From assembly GCA_900155495.1 (NCBI GenBank), contig FTLJ01000572.1:55202-119201 (forward strand): a stretch of 64,000 nucleotides of DNA, written 5' to 3'. Position 1 is the first letter of the stretch. Each line of letters begins with the position of its first letter. The notes below the pieces were generated by a model. It was not told where the DNA came from. It saw only the letters and a list, made by a program, of their open reading frames with translations, and made no database searches. This document shows, one piece after another, positions 14,001 through 25,825 of this stretch. This stretch comes from Porogramme epimiltina. Taxonomy: Eukaryota > Basidiomycota > Agaricomycetes > Polyporales > Polyporaceae. Made by a program: the position numbers and the translations under genes.

Positions 14001-15011
14001 TCGTCTGCAGGCCGCGTCGATATCGGCCACGTCCCGCTCCCAGACCTCACCCCGGATGCAGCGCGCGACTGGGCGGAGGCGATTCAGGTTGGGATGTACG
14101 GCCTTCAAGAGGGCGAGATGGGCGTGCGCGACTTCGACAACGTCATCCTCATTCCCGCTCTTCAAGGCCTCTGGTGGACCGCGTTGTCGCCACTCCTAGT
14201 TCGTCTCTCCATCACGGACCCAACGAAGCCTACCCGGATATGGTGGTGCCCGACAGGACCCCTCGCCTTTCTCCCAATACACGCCGCGGGCCCATACGAG
14301 GGCACCATGCCTGGCGTGCCCGACCTCGTCATCTCGTCGTACACCCCCACCCTCCAGTCCCTCCTCCGGGCTCACGCCGCGCCCACGCACCCCTTCTCCA
14401 TGCTCGCGATCGGCCAGCCCGAAACCCCCGGCCTACCCCCGTTACCCTCCGTGCACAAAGAGCTCGCCGCGATCGAACAAGCCTGCGCGCGCATCTCGCA
14501 CACCCCCACGCTCCTCGTCGGCCCCGCCGCGACGCCGCTCGCGGCCTCGCTCGTGCTCTCCGCGCGCACGCACACGTGGCTGCACCTCTCCTGCCACGCG
14601 TCGCAGGACGCGCGGTACGGGTTCGAGAGCGCGTTCGCGCTGCACGGCGGCCCGCTCGCGCTGCGCGCGCTCGGGGCGCTCGACCTCGGCCGCGTGCAGC
14701 TCGTGGTGCTCTCCGCGTGCCTCACGAGCGCGGGCGACGCGCGTGTGCCCGACGAGGCCGTGCACCTCGCTGCCGGCGTGCAGTTTGCTGGGGCGCGCGC
14801 GGCGCTCGCGACGTTGTGGCCGGTCGACGATCGTGCGTCCGCGTTCGTTGCCGAGCGCGTGTATGCGCAGCTCATACCGGGCGGCGATGGCGGGCGCGCG
14901 GAGCCAGACGCGCGCGGCGCTGCAGAGGCATTGCATGCAGCAGTGGGGGAGATGAAGCGAGCTCGCAGGCCCATGGTGTTGTGGGTGCCGTTCGTTCACT
15001 ACGGCGTATAG
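11075..15011 (+). CDS. TPR-CHAT protein (caspase-like protease fold)
   Basis: Exons 11075-11181, 11232-11436 and 11490-15011 sum to 1277 codons plus stop. Residues 1 to about 160 are low-complexity. Roughly 230-760 form helical TPR-like repeats (for example LGELLLERFLRLGRLEDIDK and LGSLLYQRFVADESPNDIEE). The last 300 or so residues are a CHAT domain. In it, HLSCHASQD supplies the His (about residue 1140) and VVLSACLTSAGD the Cys (about 1181), so the catalytic pair of this caspase-related clan is present, followed by the conserved ATLWPVDDR. CHAT proteins belong to the separase/caspase group and in bacteria act as effector proteases in defence; in mushrooms the family is large and mostly uncharacterised. 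The third exon is very GC-rich, which creates large shadow frames. Its neighbour on the right is the receptor cluster; a functional link is only a guess. Confidence 0.92.
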
Positions 15012-15327
15012 GTGCGCGCGTCGAGATGACCGCATATCGTATCACGCGCGAGTTGATTTGTATATCAAACATTGTAACATGCGTTTGCTTCTTCAAAGAT
15101 AGCGTATAGTACATTGGTCATTTCGCAGGCGTCGTAACAAAATCGTTGACATACAGAGGCGCTCCTAATATCGCATGAGGTTCGTACAGTATGAAATGGG
15201 ACATCTATCGTATGTTCGTTCCTTGAACATACCACTGCTGAAGTTGCAAGTTCGTCGCGCATTGGATATCATCGTGATAAGGCCAATAGAGTAGTGACCG
15301 CGGGTTATCTTGCTCCAGGGCAGCGCC

Positions 15328-16117
15328 TCACGCGACCACGGCTTTTGGGGGACTGGAGACAGGAAGGAAGTCCGCGAACGGATTCTCCGCCATGTGTTCT
15401 TTGTATACGGAAGACACGGACATGCGCGACCCCGGTCGTTGTGCGGGGCCATCTTTGGAATATGTGGGTATGGAGAGGGGGGCGTGGAGTAGAGTTTGGC
15501 AGACGTACCTTCGACCTCCTGGACGCGGTTGTCGCGCGCGCTCCTTCTCCGCCTCAGACAGACCGCAGCGAGCGCGGCGATGGCACCGAACCCGACCACG
15601 CCAGCCCCCACGGCGATCCCAGCCACGGCCCCCGTGCTCAAGGCCTGCGCCGACGATCCCGATGCGCCCGCGCTCTCGCTCGCGGCCGCGCCGCCGTATG
15701 TGGGCGAGAGGGGGGCCGCGAGGCCGATGCACTGGACGTTGGGGTTCGTGTGCGCGACGAACGACGGGCTCTCCGCGCTGATGCCGTTCTTGTCCGTGAT
15801 GGTGACCTTCACGACCTCGCTGTCGGAGAGCGCGGTCGCCCAGATGAAGCTGTGGTTGAACTGGTCCTCGTAGCGCTGCTCGTACCCGCCCGAGGCGGAG
15901 ATGGCGACCTCGAACGGCGGGAGGCCGCCCTGCCAGGTGATGTTGGTCGGCGTGCAGAGCGTCACGTTCGCTGGGGCGTTGACCGTGAGCGCGGCGGCGA
16001 TGCCGGAGAAGGCGACCACGAGGCCGAGGACGAGCGGGAGGGACGAGCGGGCTAGCTAGATCATAGCAGATCAGTATGCGGTATACGGCATGGAGGTATG
16101 AGACATGGACGGACCAT
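15328..16117 (-). CDS. Single-pass membrane protein with Kre9/Knh1-like N-terminal domain, short tail
   Basis: Exons (reverse) 16117-16115 (ATG only), 16055-15509 and 15452-15328 sum to 224 codons plus stop. The single-codon first exon is inferred: an in-frame TAG precedes the signal peptide, and a GT-AG intron directly after ATG repairs the start. The protein has a signal peptide (SSLPLVLGLVVAFSGIAAA), then a Kre9/Knh1-type Ig-like domain (LCTPTNITWQGGLPPFEVAI), a short stalk and a Gly/Ala-rich membrane segment ending in CLRRRRSARDN. The cytoplasmic tail is about 50 residues and has neither tail A nor tail B motifs. Basic residues after the membrane segment put the C-terminus inside. Family members have been linked to cell-wall glucan; the role here is unknown. 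Confidence 0.75.
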
Positions 16118-16570
16118 CGTGAAGCTGGGATCCAGTGGGGCGCGGGGACGGGAGGCTTATCCACGGCCTCGGCTTAAGTAGCAGCTAGGTCGTGCGAGCG
16201 AATCGATGACGCCATGACGGGGTGGCCGGCGTCAGGCGCGGGGACAAGGCGGCCTATCTGCCACACCTCATTAGGTTTGCTCTGGGCTTTTGCCAAAAAG
16301 GGAGACCAGCGTGCAACATGGTACTCGTGGCACGTTCCAGGTGCATTTGGGTTTGCTGCAGGCGTCAGAGTTCGTGTCAGAGCTCGGTGCGTCGGGATAG
16401 TCGGAGTACACAAGAGCACCATAAATAACACAACCCGAAATAAGGAGGGGTATAGTATTGTGCACAACATGCCTAGTCCATCCCTCGTTCCTCTCCTCGC
16501 GATCATGAGCTCGTCCGAAAACGACGGTAGGGAGCGCTGCCTACTCCTATACGTAATACGCATCTCGGCC

Positions 16571-17506
16571 TCATGGGCCATGCCGCGGTGGCAGATGCGC
16601 CTGGAGCCCCGGAGGTACTGCAACGTCCGGTGGCGTGATGCCGCGCGGGCCTGCGGAGAACCAAGAAGAGCTCTCGATGTCCTTTGTGAAGACAGAGGGC
16701 GGCACGCCTTCAAGAGAAAGTGAGGTCAGCACCGATCGAAGAAGGCAGGGAAGCCGGGGCGCACATGAGACTGCTTCGCGGCGTGGCGCGCGCGCGCGCC
16801 GGCGGGCCCAGAGGCAGCCGGCCACCAAGACGAGCAGGACGACACCAACGGATACGCCGGCTGCGATCCCGACGATGGTCCCGCTGGAGGGGAGGTCCGC
16901 GGGCAGCGCAGCATGGAGTGTGTTGCTGGTTGATGTGGTGGAAGGAGATGTGTCTTGAGATGCCGGTAGGATCGGGATAGAGGATGTCTCTGCAATGCGA
17001 ACGGGAGACGCGATCGAGAGGTCGCAGTTGATGACTTTGAAGTAGCCAATGATGAGGTCGATGCCATTGTTGGTGATGTTGAGCGTGTGGACTCCTAATG
17101 GGATGACGGGGGAAGAGAAGATGGCGGATGTGAAGAGCGTCGTGGAGTTCTGCAGTTGGGTGGTTGTGTTCAGCGCTGCCGCGCCGTCGAGCACGTACGA
17201 GACGCTGCCGCCATCTGCGTTGCCGTGGAGTTGTGCTCCGAATACGGTGATGAAGGTGCCTGAGTGCGAGATAAGCACACCAAGGCGAGGATCGGAGTGG
17301 GGTTGAGACACACCGTTGAATGTGACTTGAGCTGTGGCCCCAGGTGCACTGGACTCCATACCCGTCACTTCTCCTGCTTCGTAACTTGCCGTGATAGGGA
17401 TCCAGATGCTTCCGACCAGCTGCCTTCCATCGTTGAACTGTACAGCAGAGGAGTTGCTGAAGATGCGGGTCGTGGAAGCATCTGTTACACATTCAGGCAG
17501 AGCCAT
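16571..17506 (-). CDS. Single-pass surface protein, galactose-binding-like ectodomain
   Basis: Exons (reverse) 17506-17314, 17259-16765 and 16707-16571 give 274 codons plus stop. No signal peptide follows the ATG (MALPECVTDASTTRIF). Exon 1 ends in the family motif TFNG, with a phase-1 intron exactly where the other cluster genes have one. Exon 2 has the ectodomain signature ITVFGAQ, VSYVLDG, LGVHTLNITNNG and IGYFKV, then a Ser/Thr/Pro stalk and one membrane segment near residues 190-215 followed by ARRRARAPRR. The tail of about 60 residues lacks tail A and B motifs. The C-terminal basic cluster fits an outside-N, inside-C topology (reverse signal anchor). Ligand and function are unknown. It is more diverged than the 23-62 kb members. 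Confidence 0.75.
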   Translation of the reverse strand: MALPECVTDASTTRIFSNSSAVQFNDGRQLVGSIWIPITASYEAGEVTGMESSAPGATAQVTFNGVSQPHSDPRLGVLISHSGTFITVFGAQLHGNADGGSVSYVLDGAAALNTTTQLQNSTTLFTSAIFSSPVIPLGVHTLNITNNGIDLIIGYFKVINCDLSIASPVRIAETSSIPILPASQDTSPSTTSTSNTLHAALPADLPSSGTIVGIAAGVSVGVVLLVLVAGCLWARRRARAPRREAVSCAPRLPCLLRSVLTSLSLEGVPPSVFTKDIESSSWFSAGPRGITPPDVAVPPGLQAHLPPRHGP

Positions 17507-18211
17507 CAGCGTGCGGCGTACGTTCGAGAGGGCTAGGGAAAGGATAACGATAGCGCACCGACGCTGGGAGACGATTATTGAGGGGGCGCATGAGACCGCC
17601 TGTGAGTCAGGAAAGTGTGTTTAGCTGGCTGGATCGTCCGGGTCGGCGCGGGGGGCTTGGTAGGCTGTGACGGCTTCAATGCGCCCGTGCAAAGGCGCGG
17701 CGAGGGAGACGCTGGATGAAATCAGTGAATGTGCAACGGAGCCTCCCGGGCAGAAGGAGAATGGTAGAATCCTGAGACCACATGCGCGGCACGCCCACCC
17801 TACCGCGCGCCGGGGCGCGTCGACGAGGTTGTCTTTGACAAGCGCCTCCGAGGACGCACCTCGGTCCGATCTCTCTCACGCGCATTATTGCATATCCGAG
17901 AAGTACGGGGGAAACGGGACCGCGTGTGTCCGTCGAGCATTCGAGCACAGCCGGGCCAGGGCCAACAACATGGAGGCGGTGTCTACATATGCGAGTCCTA
18001 CGACCTGCCGGGCACGAGGTCAGCCTCTCCGACGTGCGTGAGCTTACTAGCACGGAGCGTACTTGCCTCAAGCTCCTACTGCGCTCCTTTTCCTTGACTT
18101 CAACGAGGGGGTATATGCGGGTCTGTGGCGGCACATAGAGTAAGCACCGCCCCTCGGGCGCTTCGGGAGTGACTCACCGAGGGGCCACCCCGCGGTCCGC
18201 GGAGCCGAGGT
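17507..18211. other. Intergenic, no gene seen
   Basis: This spacer holds the 5' region of the 16571-17506 gene and the 3' region of the 18212-19087 gene. I found no supported gene. Confidence 0.45.
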
Positions 18212-19087
18212 TTAGAGGGAGAGCCCGCCCAAGACAAGCCACGTCCCGAACGCAACAACGCCCACTGTGCGTAGCGAGAGGCCCGTCCGTGCGCGAGCAG
18301 CAGATCCCGTAGAGGCGGCGCCCGTAGCGGAGGTGGTAATGCTAGCCGTAGACGTCGCGTCGTTTGCGGATTGACTAGAAGAGGTCGATGATGGCGCGGA
18401 GGGTGCCGTGGGTGTACTAGTCGAAGAAGAGATGGTCACGACCGTGGTCTCTGCTTTGGTGGTGAATATTGCGCTCAACGACGTGGAAACATCGGTCGTC
18501 GTCTGGTTTCCCGGCGCGGACGAACTCAATGCTTGGGAGCCGGAGGTAGCCGCACTTGATGTCACGTTCACAGTGATCGTCCCCGTGAGTTCAACCTTCC
18601 CGACCTTGAAGTAGGTGAGGGTGAAAGTCGATCCGATGTTGGTGATCTCGAGCGTATGCGTCCCGCCTGAGAGGCCGCTCGCGCTGAATAGCGGGAATTG
18701 ATACTCCGTCGGGGACGTTTGGAGTTCGAGGGTCGAGTTCGTCGTCGGCGCGCCCCCGTCAACTGCGTACGAGACGCCGCCGGTGTCCTTGTCGTGGTGT
18801 TCCTGTGACCCGAACACGGCAACGGAGGTGCCTGTGAACATCGACTTGTGTCAGTGCGAACAAAGGATGGCTTGTGGAGCACACCCACCAGTGAAGGAGA
18901 GGTGAGCAGTCGCGCCCTTTACATGCGTCTCCGCGACGGGAACATACACGCCCGCGGGGTTCATGATGAGAACGGTGCCCAAGGACCACACATGCGCGCC
19001 AGCAGGTCCATACTGGATCGCGGTTGAGTTGTACGGGATGCAAAGCGTAGTTGCGTCGGAGACGCAATCCGGTAGGAGTGCTACCAT
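18212..19087 (-). CDS. Surface protein with galactose-binding-like ectodomain, probably GPI-anchored
   Basis: Exons (reverse) 19087-18889 and 18831-18212 give 272 codons plus stop. The start MVALLPDCVSDATTLC was preferred over an upstream in-frame ATG because it matches the paralogue at 16571-17506. Exon 1 ends in LSFTG with a phase-1 intron. Exon 2 starts VAVFGSQ and has VSYAVDGG, GTHTLEITN and LTYFKV, then a long Ser/Thr stalk. Unlike its neighbours it has no basic cluster or tail: it ends with a hydrophobic stretch (VGVVAFGTWLVLGGLSL) after Ser/Gly/Ala-rich sequence, which suggests a GPI-attachment signal. It may therefore be a surface-only version of the receptor ectodomain. The absence of an obvious N-terminal signal peptide is hard to reconcile with a GPI anchor and leaves the start uncertain. 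Confidence 0.7.
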
Positions 19088-21660
19088 GATGGCGATGGAT
19101 GTGAGCGACGAGGGTGGGGAGAGACGCTGTTGCTTTGATTTATACTTAGGGTCCATGAAGTTTGGAATTGCCGTGCGATGCCGACACAGCCATACTGGCA
19201 CCACTAGGCACGGCGGAATAAGAGAAAGGCATCTTCGAGCTCCCGCCTCAACATAATTTACCGAATTGACAGTCTTCGTGATGGTTCAGTCACGTGATGA
19301 CAATTTGATGTGTACCTGGACGGTCTGCGGACGCCGTTGAGAGCGAAGTGAGCGATAGAGGGGTGCAAAGTTGTGTAATAAAACGAATAAGTATACTCTA
19401 GAGTACAGGAGGGGCCTCGAATGCAGTCACATTGACTTCGTGCTCCTCTCGAACCGGCCCAATTTGATTTCTGAGAACCGGATGTAGACTCGGAGACGGT
19501 TGGTTCGACACGGATACATGTACGACACTGCTTCCGTCCCATCTGAGCTAGAGGGTTCCTGGGGGAGGCACATTGTTGTCGGAAGATGTTGAAGAAGTCT
19601 TGCCACTAAGTAGGCCCTCGCGGACCGAGCGAGGGCGCCGAGGTAGGGTTCAGGTTGGCGGAAGAATGAAGGTGTTTGTCGAGGGATACGCTTGTTGTGT
19701 ATAGGTGGCCTGGAAAGCAGGAAGTGGCGCAGCAGAGAACCCACATGACCGCACTCGCAGTTCCGGCCTCTCCATGACGGCCTCCGAGGGGGACTTCGTA
19801 TAACCCGACTAGAAGAACTCCTCTCCGCCTAGGGAAAACGCGTCCATCGGATGGTGGGATCTTCGCTTGAGCGTCGTCGAGTGAGAAGGGTCCCACGGGT
19901 AGCCACGTTGTTCTAAGATATTGCGCCTGTCCTTACGTCCAAGACTCTTGAAGGCAGTTAGATGGTGGGTCGATACCTTGCGGTGACAGGCACATACCCG
20001 ATTCGCGCTCGGCTGGCCAAGGATTTCGCCACTACGATAGGTGAGTTAGCTACTTTATATTGAAAGGGCAAAGACACGCAGAGTTAACGAACAGAGACTA
20101 TCCCGTGTAAATGGTGTTCATCCTCGGCGATTCCGGACGTGTAGAACGACAGCCTGAGAAGACGAAACGACGCAAACACACCATGAGTTTTGATCAGCCC
20201 TTCGTTCTACTTCATGATTTCGTCGTTAAAGGCGGGTTTGAGCATCATAGAACGTCCAAACAAGCACAGATCTTCTGAGGCGAAGTGGGCACAGGAAGTA
20301 GTGGTGAGGACGGGGTAGAGCGAATAATTGGGGAAGTCGGAGGCCGGGCGGGTAGGCGTGGGCGCTAGGAAAATCTTAGGTAATCGCGGCGATGACGTCA
20401 TTATATCCGAGCTGGCTCCTCGGACTCGACCGTCGAAATGTTCCACCTACGCAACAAATAGTTAATCCGAGATAGAGTACACAGTTTCTAAGGAGAACTA
20501 GGGGAAAGGGATGGCCTACACAGATTCAGAATCCACTGCCCGACCCCCTCCGATCAAGCTCAAGCGCCTGCTCTTCTATAACACGCTCCCATCCATCAGT
20601 TGCCTTTCGGTGTTCCTGTTCACTCGAGGAACATAGGGGCAGAATCGTCGACTCGGAGACAACTTGTGTTCCAAGATATGCCTCAATAATATACCCCGTC
20701 TCATACGTTCTCTAGCTTAATACCTGGGCCGTCCGTCGCACTGGCATATGGCATTATACTCTGCCATGACCTCGCGGCAGATCTGCATATGTCGGGAGGA
20801 TCCACCAGGGCACCAACGTTCAGGACAAGGGAGTCTTTTCACGACTGAAACACGTCGCTTGTCTGGGGGTCGGGAGTAGGGCTTGGGACGTGCTCGCCGA
20901 CGGGCGAGCCTGAGCAGAGCCCGGCCCGGGTTCCGCGGAGTCCTCTATATTTGTGGAAGGTAATATATGGGCGTGTCGCGGTGTATAAGTCACAAGGGAG
21001 TCGTTTTTACCCATCAAGGCCGAAATGCTTCGCAGGTACACTCCACGCAGTGGACCTCGCGACGGTTGGAACACCGCCCCTCGAACGACGCTGGCGTAAG
21101 AGATCTTTTTATCTACTGTCGCGGGTAACTTTTGTGCCTTCTATATCTACTTATGCACTGCTCCGGACTCACACAGGGCGAGCTACTGAACCTCAACCTC
21201 GGGGCGGACTGGACGTCCTACGTTTCTCCTGTTGGGACGAGTCACGTGATTGAACTATTCTGACGTTGACCGACGGCGAGTGTTCGAGAGGTCATCAAAT
21301 CTAAACAAGGACATGTCAGAGAGTGATGTTAGGGAAGGTATAGCGGCGCTTACGAAATGGCGTCAATAGCAGAGTACCTCCTCCTTAAGTCCACCTCTGG
21401 TGCAGAAAGCGACCACCGGTTTCCCGTCACATGGAAGACGGTTGCGTCAGTGGCGGAATTCGCCAAGGATCCAGAGCATCCCGACAGGTGGTCAAGATAG
21501 GGGCCAGTCGATATCTGTCAGACTCAGAACGGGTCCAGAGCAACTTCGGGATATGAAAAGCCGAGAGGGGAAGGAAGGCGAGACCTGATGATAGAACAGA
21601 CAGGGACAGTACAAGAGACGGTACGGGAGCAGTCGCCGCTGACTGAAACCCTTCTAACGC
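19088..21660. other. Intergenic, no gene seen
   Basis: About 2.6 kb with only short frames that show no domain or credible splice structure. No transposon ends or RNA genes were recognised. Confidence 0.45.
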
Positions 21661-23006
21661 TCATTCTTCTGTGACGTCCATAACGGAAGCATACGGCGGA
21701 GGCAGCGCAGCATCGTTCGGGCGCGTCGGCCCCGCATACTCATACGGCACTGCCTGCGCCCCGTCGGAGCCTGGGCGGCCGCCCGCTAAGCGCACGCCCC
21801 CATCCACGGAGCAGCCGGATGTACCTGACGGCGGGCGGGAGAGCGCCGTGCCGGAAGGAGCACCGGGGTCGAACTCGCCCTCCAGCGCGAGGTTGCCGAA
21901 GGAGGAGCGGGGGCGCTTCTCCATAGAGCCCGGGCGGTTGGAAGAGCGGCGGTACATGTGCGAGGGCGCGGCCGTGGCCATGTGCGACCAGCAAGACACG
22001 GTCGAGAACGCCCGCTTGAGCATGCACTTGATCATCGTCGGCGCACGCTTGGGGGCCCGCGGCGGGGGAGAAGGCCGGGTGCGCCGTGTGGACTCGAGTT
22101 CTTCTGTGCGTGTGCGGGGTCAGAGAGGGATAGAATACTCAGAAGTTGGGAAGGGGGCTTACCATCGAAAGCCTGAGCTTGGAGACGCTGGCTTCGACGC
22201 CGCAGCAGGAGGATGGCGATGATGCCGATCATAATGATAAATGTCGCGACGGCGATCCCCGCGCAAGCTCCCGTACTGAGCCCATTGCTGGAACCAGTGC
22301 CATCCGAGGCGGGAGCTGCCGCGGTTTGGGACTGGGTGACAACAGGGTTCGGGGTGGCATCGTTTGTCCAGGTAGCGCTTGTGAGGAGGGACTGAGATGA
22401 GGAACTCGTTAATGAGGCGGGGACTTCCTGCGTGGATGTGCCGGACTCTGATAGCCCGGATGTGGGTGACGCTTCGTCCGTTGAGTCGCTTGATGCGGTA
22501 AGGGATGATATCTGGAAAGCGGATTCGTCGTTTGGAGCGAGTTGCGTGGAGGGTGCCGATACCGAAGAAGTGGAACTGGAGGCGACTGAGGGGTTGCTGG
22601 TAGGGTGCAACGTGGATGACGCAGATGTGGAATGGGTCTCCGAGATGGTGCTTCCCCCGACGTGTGAATTGAGGAGGCAGCTTGTATCCGACCCAGACTC
22701 TACGGTGAAGGGCGACGACGAAGCCGAAGTGTCGTTCCCGTCAATGACCGTTATCGTCAATTGGGTGCCGCCAGGCCAAGTCATCGTCCGAAGGACGTTC
22801 GTGGAGTTGGTCTTAGTAAAAACCGTTCCGTGGCCGTCGTCGATAACAACATCGTAGGGAGGCTCTCCGGAAAACCATGTGATGTTGACGACCCCGCATT
22901 GTACGGCATTAGTGGGAGTGGCTACCGACAACGTGGCGATGGTTTGGGGGAGAGTCAGGAGGAGCAAAAGACAGAGGATGGCGAGACTAAAAGGAGTGTC
23001 GGTCAT
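21661..23006 (-). CDS. Kre9/Knh1-like ectodomain receptor with tail A
   Basis: Exons (reverse) 23006-22163 and 22103-21661 give 428 codons plus stop. A strong signal peptide (LAILCLLLLLTLPQTIATLS) leads into a Kre9/Knh1-like domain (VNITWFSGEPPYDVVI), then a long Ser/Thr stalk and one membrane segment (GIAVATFIIMIGIIAILLL) followed by RRRSQRLQ. The second exon is the cytoplasmic tail. It carries the tail A motifs of this cluster, SVDGGVRLAGGRPG and near the end LPPPYASV. The ectodomain is thus unrelated to the galactose-binding-like members, yet the intracellular part is shared, which suggests that the tail is a module joined to several sensors. The junction intron is phase 1, as in the other cluster genes. 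Ligand unknown. Confidence 0.8.
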
Positions 23007-23656
23007 CGTCTCAAGAGGTTGAACGAAACGTTGGACGAGACGGAGGAGCGCCGCACTGGGGCCAAGGAGAGTGGAGACTTTGAGGGGGGAGGCAGCAAGG
23101 AGCGCGAAGGCGCACTACTCGAGCTGGACAGGATGTAATCCCTTGTCAAAAGCGACGACGGGAAGGGAAGGGGAGGGCTGTATGCGGTACATCCTTCAAA
23201 TGTCATCTCTTGCACCATTCATCACAGTTCTGGCTGAACGGACGGAGGTCGACGTTGATATGAGCGTACGTAGATCTGTCGAAGAAGGGACTGAGGGTTC
23301 AGTCAGGACTCAACCAAGGGCTTAAAAGTCATCACGCTTACTCTCATCCTCACAGACACCTTATTGGGTGGTCTAATTTATCTTTCGTGTCAAGTTTCTC
23401 GAAGTTGCCACGTTGACGTCGATGAAGGGCTGCCGCATGGGCGTCTCAACGTGTCGGCGAACGGCGGTACACCATTTTGGTATTACGTAAGACAAATATC
23501 AAGCTCCGAATGTCTCCCGTCTGTCGGAGCTCCAATCCCACTTCGTAGTCAGCACTCCCGCAATTTCATCAACGTTACAACCTTGAACTACTGTATCATG
23601 GGATACTTGCTAGAAGCTCTCATTCTCCTCTGGGAGCGCTACAAACATATCTACTG

Positions 23657-25258
23657 TTAAGAATAAGGAACTGAAAGGTACGGAGGAGGCATCGTCGAAT
23701 CAATACTTTGAGAAACGCTCTGACAATCCTCCACAGTTCTCTCCTCTCCAATGCGGCCTCCAGCCAACCTTACTCCTCCATCGATGGCATATCTCGTCTC
23801 TGCCACCGTGAAGCTAGGAGAGGATATGACTGCATCATCCACTTCTCCGTCTCTGGGGAGCGATTCTTCAGAGAGCTCCGGCGCGGCTTGCTCCTGTCCG
23901 GCAATGGTGGCTGTTTCTAGAGGGGGGTGACATTCCCAGCCTACGAGTACGTCTTGACCCTTTTCTGTAATTTCCGGGGTCCCTTCAAGTGGAGCTCCCG
24001 TAGCGCTGGAGCGATCTGTAATCAGCGCATCGATTGTATCGGCTGTCGCGGGTGTTGGAGAGTTTGCGGCGTCGTGGCCGCTTCGGGGTGACTGCAGCAC
24101 CGCAAGTTCTTCTACATGCGGTTCTTCATGAGCTGTTGCACGGACTGCTCGAATGAGCCGCGAACCACGAAAGAAACTGCGCCCGAGTGTAGCGCCCGGC
24201 TCCCCGAGCGTGTCAGATGATGACAAGTCGGTGGAGCTTCCTGGTTGACAGGCAGTGTTACCGATCAATTAGGCATACGACGTACTAGCAGGCTTACCGA
24301 GGAGCGTTAAGCCACGTCGTTTCCTTTCGCGCTTCCACTGCGTATAGAGCCAGAGCGCAGCAGCGCACACGACGACAACGGCAGCACCTAGCACGCAAGT
24401 TGCAACTAGTCCTGGTGGGAAGCCACCTCTGCCGACCGACGACGATGAGACTCCGCTTGTATGCCTAACGGTGCTGGTTTGGGGACTACTGGTGGTGGAG
24501 GTGGTGGGGTTCGAATCTATGGATGGGACAAGCGTGCTGGTGGTAGTAAGACTTCGCCCTGATGTTGCTGAAGTTGATTCAGGGCTAGTGTTGGAATCTG
24601 AGCTAGGTTCAGCGGTGCTGGTTGCTGTGGATGTCACGGTTTCTGGTGCATAAGCTAGTTAGAGACAAATTTCTCCCGCCATAGAAGATGCATACCCGGT
24701 GTTGATGCTGGTTTGTTGAAACCTGGTGGCGTCGGCGTCGAGATGGTAGTAAACGAAGACACTGTACTGGTAGGGATGCCCCCCTCGCTGTTTTGAACTA
24801 TGAAGTGATCAATGTTCAAGACGACTCCAACGTTTGTAATCGAGATTGTGTGAGTTCCGGACCCCAAGCCGGATGTGCTAAATAGAATGGTGGCCGTAGT
24901 TGGAATTGTAGTCGTGGGTCCGGCATTGCTGGCCAAAGGACTTGCATTATCCACAACATAAGTTGAGTTCCCAAGCTCCCTTCTCCCACCTTCCGTCTGC
25001 CAACCCCACACTTCGATGAGCGGGCCTGTAACCCGTCGTCTTAAGTACAGCAGTCAATTATATGCAATGCTAACACGTACCTACAAACTGAAGCATAGCC
25101 TTGTCAGTTTCCTGAGCAGATTGCTTTGCATGTTCCCCGACAGAAGTCCATTGCCCCGGAGGAAGATACGTAATGTTAATATTGTTGCCGAAAATGCAAG
25201 AGACAGTAGCCTCTTGAGAACACCGTGAGATCTTGCTTGCGGGGCTATCTAAAGACAT
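23657..25258 (-). CDS. Single-pass receptor, galactose-binding-like ectodomain, tail A
   Basis: Exons (reverse) 25258-25081, 25025-24696, 24654-24298 and 24240-23657 give 482 codons plus stop. An in-frame ATG at 25309 would add 17 residues. All introns are phase 1. Exon 1 has Cys pairs (SRCSQEATVSC) and ends LQFVG. Exon 2 is the beta-sandwich (LIEVWGWQ, GNSTYVVDN, SGTHTISITNVG, NIDHFIVQ). Exon 3 holds the stalk and membrane segment (LVATCVLGAAVVVVCAAALW) followed by KRERKRR. Exon 4, about 190 residues, is tail A: acidic, with YAIDGGVRLAGGRIGEE and the end STMPPPYLSVPYS. No classical signal peptide. It is the left partner of a divergent pair with 25826-27168, which has a related ectodomain but tail B. 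Confidence 0.8.
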
Positions 25259-25825
25259 GGTGGGGGTGTAGAGGTAAGACAGCAGGCAGGAGTACAAGTA
25301 TGGCTCCATGTTATCTTAAAGGTGGCTCTAACGCTACTGCCCGACATCTCCACTTGTTGACCAGCATCGCTGAACATGTGCACCAACTACTTTCTGAGAT
25401 ATATCTCGAAAGATTGGTTGATTGACAGGAAGCTTCCATATGTTGCACTCACATCTCGTATTATGATCCCGGGACAATGATATTATCTATTGAATTGGGC
25501 TTCTAGAGGCGTACTTTCAACTGCCCCTGGTTCCCCCTGAAGATGGTTAGGATGCTTTGTGTCAGAACTAGCTTCCAATCTGCCGAAATGGTCCGATCAT
25601 TGACATAAGATCTGAATGAGGTATGCTAGTAGTACTTCCTATGGTTACCGACAACTCATCATTGTTTTTCAGAACGCCTGCTGCAGTTCCGGAACTACGG
25701 TTTTTGAGATTCATGGAATCTCTTCTCTCCGTTAAATTGACCACTTCGTTTGAGAGGCTTCATCCTACCCATTCGTTATTCTGCACATTCCTGGATTCGG
25801 CACTCTTTTCTTTCCGTGTCACGTG
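25259..25825. other. Divergent spacer between a tail A and a tail B gene
   Basis: The start codons of the two genes face away from each other about 570 bases apart, so this interval must contain both promoters and could be a shared bidirectional promoter. I saw no separate gene. Confidence 0.5.

Noticed and set aside
13976..15109. Long plus-strand frame of 377 residues and a 200-residue minus frame (14372-14974) over the end of the CHAT gene
   Set aside because: Arg/Ala/Pro-rich shadow frames caused by very high GC at third positions of the CHAT exon; no domain, and the CHAT frame is clearly the real one.
15294..16055. 253-residue plus-strand frame opposite the Kre9/Knh1-like gene
   Set aside because: Antisense shadow; the minus strand has signal peptide, domain, membrane segment and splice sites.
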